Origin: Clostridia bacterium
GTDB taxonomy: Bacteria; Bacillota_A; Clostridia; Oscillospirales; CAG-272
DNA: 10,267 nt
Assembly: GCA_017462445.1 (NCBI GenBank)
Contig: JAFTRB010000026.1
Coordinates: 1-10,267, forward strand
Reading direction: 5' to 3'
Shown here: piece after piece, positions 5,365 to 10,267 of the stretch
Layout of the letters: the number at the start of each line of letters is the position of its first letter
How positions within the stretch are numbered: position 1 is the stretch's first letter
Notes under the pieces: generated by a model
What the model was told of the DNA's origin: nothing
Databases searched by the model: none
What the model saw: the letters and a program-made list of their open reading frames with translations, nothing else
Translations under genes and position numbers: made by a program

Positions 5365-6519
5365 ATGCGTTATTTGTTTTTTGACATCGAATGCTCTGAC
5401 GGCGCGCATATCTGCGAGTTTGGATATGTTATCACCGACGAGAGCTTTAATATAATAGACCATAGCATAATGGTCATAAATCCGGAAAGCCCCTTTCCTC
5501 TGTTGTCTAATCATAACGGCACGGAGCTTAAGCTCTTCTACACCGAGGAGCAGTATCTCTCGTCGCCCACCTTTCCCGCCTTCTTCAAGAGGATAAAGGA
5601 GCTTGTTGAGGCGCCGGACCAGCTTGTATTTGGGCACGCAATGATAAATGATGCCGAGTTCCTCCGCACCGCCACCACTCGCTATTCCCTGGAGCCTATC
5701 TGCTTTGAGTTCCTTGATACACAGCGCCTGTTCCGCGAATTTGTCAATACCACAGACAAGGTATCGCTCGAGCATTTGGAGGAGGCTCTTTGCCTTGAGC
5801 CTGTTCAATACCATCACAGGAGCGACGAGGACGCCCTCTTGACAATGCGCCTGCTTCGCGCGATATGTGAGCGCTCGGGCAAGACGGTTAAGGAGCTGGA
5901 GGCAGAGAACCTCACCGCTCGCGGATATAGCAGAGAATGGAAGATAGGGTACTATGGCGGAAGCCTTGAGGAGAGCTATGAGCTGATAGACAAGCACCTT
6001 GAGCTTGTACCGGTTAAGAGGAGACGCCGAATATTCAGCAGCTACATAGACCGTCTTGAAGAGCGAGACGGTAATCCCGGCCACCCTCTGTATTCCAAAA
6101 TCGTTTGCTTCTCGCCGGATATCGAGCAGGACAGAATTCGTGATGCAATAGTCCTTATTGACAAGATATATGAGCTTGGCGGAGGCTATGATAATAATAC
6201 CTTTACGGTTAATATCTACATTGCCACCGAGGAGGAGCTTGCTGCAAAAAGGCTGGACGATCATCCTCGCTATGCCTCGATTATAAAGGCAAGGCGAAAG
6301 GGAAGAAGGCTGACAATAATGACCATCAGAGATTTGTTGTCCCTGCTATCGATTACAGAGCGCGAGCTGGCAGAGCTGCCATTGCCCCCATTCCCGGAGA
6401 AAAAGAAGAAAAACAAGAGCGCAAGCCTTGCCTACTCCTGCGGTGCCGCAAGCGGCACAGTCGGCGATATGATGCGAGCCAAGGGCATCGACCTCCTCGC
6501 CATGTTCGGGGAGAAGTGA
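5365..6519 (+). CDS. DEDDh 3'-5' exonuclease (DnaQ-like) with probable BRCT domain
   Basis: The 384-residue product begins with a DnaQ/RNase T-type exonuclease fold: ExoI FFDIEC (Asp7, Glu9), ExoII FGHAMINDAEFL (Asp96) and ExoIII HRSDED (His151, Asp156). The acidic residues and the His are the metal-binding and catalytic set of DEDDh 3'-5' exonucleases, so an active nuclease is expected. Residues about 243-330 (LYSKIVCFSP, ELGGGYDN, NIYIATEEE, RYASIIKARRKG, IRDLLSLL) fit a divergent BRCT domain, the GG turn and following strand being the clearest marks. A Lys-rich stretch KKKKNK and a small tail follow. ATG 5365 is the only in-frame start after a stop at 5338-5340, but the nearest good ribosome binding site (AAGGGGG, 5341-5347) lies 17 bases upstream, unusually far. 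A role in DNA repair is likely; the substrate is unknown. Confidence 0.88.
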   Translation: MRYLFFDIECSDGAHICEFGYVITDESFNIIDHSIMVINPESPFPLLSNHNGTELKLFYTEEQYLSSPTFPAFFKRIKELVEAPDQLVFGHAMINDAEFLRTATTRYSLEPICFEFLDTQRLFREFVNTTDKVSLEHLEEALCLEPVQYHHRSDEDALLTMRLLRAICERSGKTVKELEAENLTARGYSREWKIGYYGGSLEESYELIDKHLELVPVKRRRRIFSSYIDRLEERDGNPGHPLYSKIVCFSPDIEQDRIRDAIVLIDKIYELGGGYDNNTFTVNIYIATEEELAAKRLDDHPRYASIIKARRKGRRLTIMTIRDLLSLLSITERELAELPLPPFPEKKKKNKSASLAYSCGAASGTVGDMMRAKGIDLLAMFGEK

Positions 6520-6540
6520 GTTTGATTACTTAATAATAAA

Positions 6541-6568
6541 AGCCCTCTGCGCTTTTGCGCGGAGGGCT
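6541..6568. terminator. Bidirectional intrinsic terminator
   Basis: AGCCCTCTGCGC pairs with GCGCGGAGGGCT (one G-T pair) around TTTT, with T-rich flanks on both strands. It separates the convergent exonuclease and pyrophosphatase genes. Confidence 0.87.
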
Positions 6569-6588
6569 AAAATTATTTTTCGGTTTTT

Positions 6589-7122
6589 TCATTTACAAAA
6601 ATAATTCACATAGTTATCAATCGCGTCGGCGATGATTTTTACCGCGTCCTCGCGTGGGAGAACCTCGTTAACTGCGGTTTCCCTGCCCTCCAGGTTCTTG
6701 TATACCGAGAAGAAGTGGCGCATCTCCTCAAACAGGTGAGAGGGAAGCTGGTCTATGTCGGTGTAGTGGTTGTAGTTGGGATCTCCAAAGGGGATGGCGA
6801 TGATTTTTTCGTCGTGCCTGCCGTTGTCGATCATTGAGATAACTCCGATGGGGTAGGCTCTGACCAAGGTCATTGGCTCGATGGGCTCGGCGCAGATAAG
6901 CAGGACATCGAGGGGATCCTTGTCGTCTCCGTAGGTTCTTGGTATAAAGCCGTAGTTGGCGGGGTAGTGGGTTGAGGTGTAAAGAATTCTGTCGAGCAGA
7001 AGAAAGCCGGTTTCCTTATCCAATTCGTACTTTTTCTTGCTTCCCTTCGTTATTTCCACAACGCACATAAAGTCCTCGGGAGTTATTCTCTTCGGTGAAA
7101 TATCGTGCCAAATGTTAGACAT
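6589..7122 (-). CDS. ppa: Inorganic pyrophosphatase, family I
   Basis: This soluble enzyme hydrolyses pyrophosphate to phosphate, pulling forward biosynthetic reactions such as nucleic acid and aminoacyl-tRNA synthesis. The 177 residues match the family length. Active-site residues are visible by comparison with the E. coli enzyme: Glu23, Glu33, Arg45, Tyr57 (YPANYGFIPRTYG), the signature DKDPLD with Asp67, Asp69 and Asp72, then Asp99, Asp104 and Lys106, and Tyr141-Lys142. The Lys in DKDPLD replaces the more common Gly and should be tolerated. I start it at ATG 7122 because GGAGA lies about seven bases upstream on the minus strand; the TTG/ATG candidates further up cross that site. It is a single-gene unit, convergent with the exonuclease gene and divergent from the PAP2 gene. 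Confidence 0.95.
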   Translation of the reverse strand: MSNIWHDISPKRITPEDFMCVVEITKGSKKKYELDKETGFLLLDRILYTSTHYPANYGFIPRTYGDDKDPLDVLLICAEPIEPMTLVRAYPIGVISMIDNGRHDEKIIAIPFGDPNYNHYTDIDQLPSHLFEEMRHFFSVYKNLEGRETAVNEVLPREDAVKIIADAIDNYVNYFCK

Positions 7123-7234
7123 TTTTTTCTCCAATGCTATCGTTTTTATTAGATTATACAATTATTTTTTTGGCTTGTCAAGAAAATAATGTACGCATTT
7201 CCACAATATTTTATAAAGATTAAGAAAAAAAGGC

Positions 7235-7263
7235 TTGAAAAGCAAAAGGAAAAATGATATACT
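7235..7263 (+). promoter_or_regulatory. Promoter of the PAP2-like gene
   Basis: TTGAAA (7235-7240) and TATACT (7258-7263) are separated by 17 bases and lie about 37 bases before the start at 7300. Confidence 0.7.
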
Positions 7264-7299
7264 AATATAGACATAATATGTAAACCTATGGAGAATTTA

Positions 7300-7797
7300 A
7301 TGATTTATCTGAACGAGCTTATACACAACCATATATTATGGGCGGCTTCCTTCTCCTGGTTCGTCTCTCAGCTGCTTAAGGTGCTTATAAATCTTATAGT
7401 GTCGAAGAAATTCGTTCTTGAGAGATTATGGGGCGATGGAGGAATGCCCAGCGGTCACTCGGCTACAGTAACCGCCCTTGCGGGTATGTGCGGCTGGTGC
7501 TACGGCTTTGATAGCGCGATATTTGCCATTGCCGCTATCCTTATGATAGTTGTAACCCACGATGCCAGCGGCGTCAGGCGCGAGGCGGGAAAGCACGCGG
7601 TTTCCATCAAGCTTATTGCCGAGGTTCTTAACCACATCTCCAGCGAGGAGGATGAGGAGATCCGTACCGAGAAGCTTAAGGAGATGGTCGGCCACACACC
7701 TCTGCAGGTGTTCTTTGGAATAGTTGTCGGAATTCTTATGACGGTGATATACTGCCTCATCTTCGGGGTAGAGTATTGCGGAATGGTGATATTATAA
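7300..7797 (+). CDS. Divergent PAP2 family membrane protein (YuiD/DUF212-like)
   Basis: The 165-residue integral membrane protein has hydrophobic helices at residues about 12-33, 53-66, 72-86 and near the C-terminus. It carries the family marks GGMPSGHSA (residues 47-55) and THDASGVRREAGKHA (87-100), which correspond to the phosphatase motifs of PAP2 acid phosphatases in modified form. The family (DUF212, B. subtilis YuiD) is widespread in Firmicutes and plants. A lipid-phosphate or prenyl-phosphate substrate is plausible but not established. ATG 7300 is chosen because GGAG at 7290-7293 is well spaced for it; the ATG at 7288 overlaps that site. A hairpin follows the gene before greA. Confidence 0.92.
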   Translation: MIYLNELIHNHILWAASFSWFVSQLLKVLINLIVSKKFVLERLWGDGGMPSGHSATVTALAGMCGWCYGFDSAIFAIAAILMIVVTHDASGVRREAGKHAVSIKLIAEVLNHISSEEDEEIRTEKLKEMVGHTPLQVFFGIVVGILMTVIYCLIFGVEYCGMVIL

Positions 7798-7810
7798 TTA
7801 AGACATCGAT

Positions 7811-7831
7811 GGCTCACCCGGGAGGTGAGCC
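7811..7831 (+). terminator. Hairpin between the PAP2-like gene and greA
   Basis: GGCTCACC pairs with GGTGAGCC around a five-base loop and is followed by TTGCTTTT. It could end PAP2 transcripts or act as an attenuator before greA, whose ribosome binding site begins about nine bases later. Confidence 0.6.
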
Positions 7832-7851
7832 TTGCTTTTAAGGAGATATAT

Positions 7852-8355
7852 ATGTACGATGATTTAACCCTTGTGGATATAAAAAAGATGGAGGAGGAAA
7901 TCCGCTATCGCAGGGTGGAGCTTGCGCCCAAGCTTATGGCTGAGGTAAGCAGGACCCGTGAGTTCGGAGATCTTTCCGAGAACGCCGAGTACAAGGAGGC
8001 GAAGAGGGAAAAGAGAAGGAATGAGGCGAGGATCAGATACCTTGAGGCTATGATCCGTACCGCCAATATTGTCGATGTTGGAACAGAGGATGGCAGAATA
8101 GGGCTATTTGACCACATACTTATCTATAACGAGAAGATGGGTAAGGAACGGGAGATTCAGCTTGTTACCACTTTGCGCCAGGATGCATCGGCGGGCTTTA
8201 TCAGCAAGGAGTCACCCTTGGGGCAGGCGCTTATGGGGCATCGCGAGGGCGATAGAATACTTGTGCAGGTCAGTGAAGCTATGAGCTATTATGTCAGGAT
8301 TTTGAAGGTGACAAAGGGCGAGGATAACGAGGATTTGCCGATAAGCGGTTATTGA
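7852..8355 (+). CDS. greA: Transcription elongation factor GreA-type
   Basis: GreA enters the RNA polymerase secondary channel and stimulates cleavage of backtracked RNA. The 167 residues show the N-terminal coiled coil with the tip motif FGDLSENAEYKEAK (Asp40 and Glu43, matching the E. coli catalytic tip acids), followed by a C-terminal FKBP-like domain (about 78-155, with the family's SKESPLGQALMGHREGD segment). Residues DLTLVDIKKMEEEI at the start depart from the usual LTxEGxxKL, so it belongs to a divergent clostridial branch; a specialised paralogue is possible. ATG 7852 follows AAGGAG. The neighbouring gene at 8446 is a uridine-kinase-type protein. In Bacillus subtilis udk and greA are also adjacent, though in the reverse order. 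Confidence 0.92.
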   Translation: MYDDLTLVDIKKMEEEIRYRRVELAPKLMAEVSRTREFGDLSENAEYKEAKREKRRNEARIRYLEAMIRTANIVDVGTEDGRIGLFDHILIYNEKMGKEREIQLVTTLRQDASAGFISKESPLGQALMGHREGDRILVQVSEAMSYYVRILKVTKGEDNEDLPISGY

Positions 8356-8410
8356 GTGGCAAAGAACGTTTTTCTGCATATATTATTAAGAGTGAGTGGG
8401 GAAAATGGGA

Positions 8411-8429
8411 TAACACCGACCCCGTGTTA
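8411..8429 (+). other. Small hairpin in the kinase gene leader
   Basis: TAACAC pairs with GTGTTA around seven bases and is followed by AGTTTTT, directly before the GGAGGAG ribosome binding site at 8437-8443. It may be a weak attenuator or a translation-affecting hairpin. Otherwise 8356-8445 shows no clear promoter. Confidence 0.35.
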
Positions 8430-8445
8430 AGTTTTTGGAGGAGAA

Positions 8446-9381
8446 ATGGCAGAATTAGAGCTTAGTGTATTAAATGAAATGCTGATAAGCAATCCGCGCG
8501 GAGTGGTTGAAAATGCCGAGAGGGAGTATCATGAGCGCATAGCCGGGATTGCCGAATACATAACCGCGCATTCATCAATAAGGATTCTTCTCCTTGCCGG
8601 TCCGTCCGGCTCCGGCAAGACCACATCGGCTAATCTTATCAAGGACGCTATCGAGGATAGGGGCGAGGAGTGCCTTGTCGTTTCGCTGGACGATTTCTAC
8701 CGTGATTTTGACGACCCGGACTATCCCAAGACAGAGACGGGCGAGCGCGACTTTGAACGTCCCGAGTCGCTCCACCTCGAGCTTATCAGCAGAACGCTTC
8801 TTGATATCGCAGACGGTAGGGAATTCTGTTTACCTAAATATGATTTTAAGCAGGCTCGTCGCACCGAAATGCGCACCCATCACGCAATGCCCGAGGGCTG
8901 TGTAATTATCGAGGGGCTGCACGCAATGAATCCAAAAATATATTCCTGCCTTGATAGCGATAAGGTTCTTAAGCTTTTTGTCAGCGTTTCAACTAATATT
9001 AATGTAGACGGCGTTCGTATTCTCTCCGGGCGCAAGCTCCGCTTCTTGAGAAGAATGACAAGGGACAGTATCTACCGCGGCGCGGATGCCGAGCGCACCC
9101 TTGAAATGTGGCGCGGAGTCCTGGCGGCGGAGGATGTATATCTCTACCCGTACAAGGCGGATGCGGATATTGCCTTTGATACCTTCCACGCCTTTGAGGT
9201 CGGCGTAATGAAGAAGTACGCCGAGCGGCTGATTTCCCCCGCTTTGGCGAAGGAGAACGAGTACGCAGGCACCGTGCTTTCCGCCGTGAGAAGAATTGCT
9301 CCGCTCGAAGAAAGACTTATCCCCGAGAACTCCCTGATTAAGGAGTTTATTCCCGGCGGAATATATGAGGATCTGTACTGA
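8446..9381 (+). CDS. P-loop nucleoside kinase of the uridine kinase/phosphoribulokinase family
   Basis: The 311-residue protein has Walker A GPSGSGKTT (52-60), the acceptor-binding motif LDDFYRD (81-87), a substrate region with LPKYDFKQARR, the IIEGLHAMNP strand, and the lid-like RRMTRDSIYRGADAERTLEMW. It most likely phosphorylates a nucleoside such as uridine with ATP or GTP, in pyrimidine salvage. The pattern matches the longer clostridial nucleoside kinases that carry an N-terminal TGS/ThrRS-like region; here only about 45 residues precede the Walker A strand, so that region is absent. ATG 8446 follows GGAGGAG. It lies 90 bases after greA in the same direction. Substrate specificity is not determined by the sequence. 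Confidence 0.88.
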   Translation: MAELELSVLNEMLISNPRGVVENAEREYHERIAGIAEYITAHSSIRILLLAGPSGSGKTTSANLIKDAIEDRGEECLVVSLDDFYRDFDDPDYPKTETGERDFERPESLHLELISRTLLDIADGREFCLPKYDFKQARRTEMRTHHAMPEGCVIIEGLHAMNPKIYSCLDSDKVLKLFVSVSTNINVDGVRILSGRKLRFLRRMTRDSIYRGADAERTLEMWRGVLAAEDVYLYPYKADADIAFDTFHAFEVGVMKKYAERLISPALAKENEYAGTVLSAVRRIAPLEERLIPENSLIKEFIPGGIYEDLY

Positions 9382-9438
9382 TACAATTAAGATGCTTTGC
9401 TGATTTATTTCATGGAGAAAAATAAATAAAAACATCAA

Positions 9439-9475
9439 ACCGCCTACCCCGTGTTGATTTTCAGGGGTAGGCGGT
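9439..9475 (+). terminator. Terminator of the kinase gene
   Basis: ACCGCCTACCCC pairs perfectly with GGGGTAGGCGGT across a 13-base loop and is followed by CTTTGTT. Confidence 0.8.
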
Positions 9476-9515
9476 CTTTGTTAAATGTAAATAAAAGAAT
9501 ACAATATAGATAGGA

Positions 9516-9671
9516 CTAGCTTAATACTCCCAGCTCGGTTTTTAACGCGTCCTCCTCCTTCAGCGTGTTACAGGAGAAAATAGGGACCAACTCGCCGTTA
9601 TGCCTGACGAGCAGCATATCATCAACAAAGCATCGACCTTTTTCAAGATTATTGGAGAAAAGAGTTGTTTT
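9516..9671 (-). pseudogene. C-terminal remnant of an unidentified gene
   Basis: On the minus strand the frame is open for 51 codons between a TAA (9672-9674) and a TAG (9516-9518). The translation (…GRCFVDDMLLVRHNGELVPIF… to …KEEDALKTELGVLS) uses GC-ending, host-like codons and looks like real protein. It has no proper start: the only ATG, at 9617, lacks a convincing ribosome binding site. I do not recognise the family. The sequence beyond 9672 is AT-rich and unlike it, so the 5' part has probably been lost or replaced. Confidence 0.4.
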
Positions 9672-9828
9672 TTAGAAGAAAATGGTTTGTTGATATTCAA
9701 GTGGGTTTGAAAAATCAATTCTCATGCGAGAGCTTTTAGAGTTATGAGATCTTATAAGAATAAAACTAGGCTTTATAGCCAAAGAGACATGCTAGTGGGT
9801 CAATTCCGACGAATCGCAACAAAAAAAT

Positions 9829-9849
9829 AGAGCACCTCGACGGTGCTCT
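9829..9849. terminator. Hairpin terminator
   Basis: AGAGCACC pairs with GGTGCTCT around TCGAC. Seven A precede it on the plus strand, so on the minus strand it is a typical terminator with a T tract. On the plus strand it directly follows a TAG that ends a 39-codon open stretch (9711-9830). Confidence 0.6.
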
Positions 9850-9878
9850 TGTTGATAGTCTCGTTATAGCTTCTTATG

Positions 9879-9905
9879 AAAAGGTTAAAAGCCGAGGGCA
9901 TCGAG
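9879..9905 (+). repeat. 27-base direct repeat, copy 1
   Basis: This copy, which starts AAAAGGTTAAAAGCC and ends GGCATCGAG, is identical over 27 bases to 10241-10267. The regions upstream of the two copies are also similar in a gapped way, both containing GACGGT(G/A)CT(C/A)TTG. Confidence 0.85.
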
Positions 9906-9919
9906 CCCTCGGCTTTTAA
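9885..9919. terminator. Long perfect hairpin, bidirectional terminator-like
   Basis: TTAAAAGCCGAGGGC pairs with GCCCTCGGCTTTTAA, 15 bp without mismatch, around ATCGA. Its left arm belongs to the 27-base repeat that recurs at the window end. Confidence 0.65.
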
Positions 9920-10240
9920 TACGGGAATTTGCTCCGTCTGACAAGCTTTCCACAGGAAAGGACGGAGCAATGTAACGAACCCAGCGGCTACGCCGCCGTG
10001 TGCGATCCCTAGTACGAGTCACCATAACAAAAGGACACCCAGTTACGAGTGTCCCTAGAGTAGAATACGGAGCAAAATGGCGCATACCGCTTGTGGTATC
10101 TTGCCAAACGAGCAGATAAAGCTGGTCGGATTCGGAAGCGGAACGGGTATATGCTTGATATCGCGAGTAGGGCGATTTCGACGAGTCAAAGCATAGCACT
10201 TTGACGGTACTATTGGAGAATGGCTCATTATTACTCTCAA
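9920..10240. other. Hairpin-rich region without a recognised gene
   Basis: Several stems are visible. TTGCTCCGTC (9929-9938) pairs with GACGGAGCAA (9961-9970), enclosing CTTTCC/GGAAAG (9946-9960). GCGGC/GCCGC lies at 9984-9996, GGACAC/GTGTCC at 10033-10054, and ATACC/GGTAT near 10085-10100. A 39-codon frame, 10077-10196, starts with ATG after GGAG (MAHTACGILPNEQ… to …VGRFRRVKA), but I cannot assign it. A structured RNA or a repetitive mobile element are both possible. Confidence 0.45.
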
Positions 10241-10267
10241 AAAAGGTTAAAAGCCGAGGGCATCGAG
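10241..10267 (+). repeat. 27-base direct repeat, copy 2, cut by the window end
   Basis: This copy is identical to 9879-9905 at an offset of 362 bases. The match continues to the last base of the window, so the true repeat is probably longer. Confidence 0.85.

Noticed and set aside
5197..6264. Long minus-strand open frame opposite the exonuclease gene (355 codons)
   Set aside because: It overlaps the feo terminator, a consensus plus-strand promoter and the conserved exonuclease motifs; it is a shadow frame.
7825..7851. GTG 7825 as the greA start
   Set aside because: It falls in the right arm of the 7811-7831 hairpin; ATG 7852 has a well-placed AAGGAG and fits the family N-terminus.
9991..10024. 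tRNA-like 3' end (TGCGATCCCTAG then ACGAGTCACCA)
   Set aside because: The T-loop is altered (TGCGATC), the expected 5' T-stem does not pair, and no matching acceptor 5' strand or anticodon arm is present.
9885..10199. Minus-strand open frame of 104 codons in the repeat tract
   Set aside because: It runs through several perfect hairpins, is rich in Ser/Arg/Thr without a recognisable fold, and has no ribosome binding site. It is more likely a chance frame in structured repeats.
9879..10267. CRISPR array
   Set aside because: Only two repeat copies are seen, 362 bases apart, far beyond spacer length, and no cas gene is present.

Overview
The window looks like chromosomal DNA of a Gram-positive, low-to-mid GC Clostridia member. 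The grounds are strong GGAGG-type ribosome binding sites, a FeoA/FeoB/FeoB-associated Cys-rich protein iron operon, a divergent PAP2 (YuiD-like) protein, and a GreA gene next to a uridine-kinase-type gene. The exact taxon cannot be read from the sequence; gut Clostridia (Oscillospirales-like) is an inference.

Layout. Positions 1-260 hold the 3' end of a gene whose C-terminus resembles SPFH/prohibitin-type proteins, closed by a perfect bidirectional terminator. Positions 386-1967 form an AT-rich accessory block: a small XRE-type regulator (minus strand) diverges from a probable three-gene operon encoding a glycine-zipper membrane peptide, a membrane-anchored BamE/SmpA-like protein and a single-pass membrane protein of unknown function. 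A four-half-site operator lies between the two directions.

Positions 2047-5253 are an iron-uptake locus. A short DtxR/MntR-family regulator, with iron-type residues at its metal site, diverges from feoA, feoB and a Cys-rich FeoB-associated membrane protein. The same GTTAGC-N4-GCTAAC palindrome occurs just downstream of the feoA -10 box and again between feoA and feoB, right after a weak intrinsic terminator. This suggests that feoB can be controlled separately from feoA.

Positions 5365-9381 are housekeeping genes: a DEDDh exonuclease with a likely C-terminal BRCT domain, family I inorganic pyrophosphatase (minus strand), a divergent PAP2 protein, GreA, and a P-loop nucleoside kinase without the N-terminal TGS-type region common in related clostridial proteins.

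Positions 9382-10267 contain no intact gene that I can recognise. They hold a terminator, a minus-strand C-terminal gene remnant, and a hairpin-rich repetitive tract. In that tract a 27-base sequence recurs exactly at 362-base spacing, running into the window edge, and two flanking short reading frames end in similar VG-x-FRR tails. This tail and the accessory block at 386-1967 are the least explained parts of the window.
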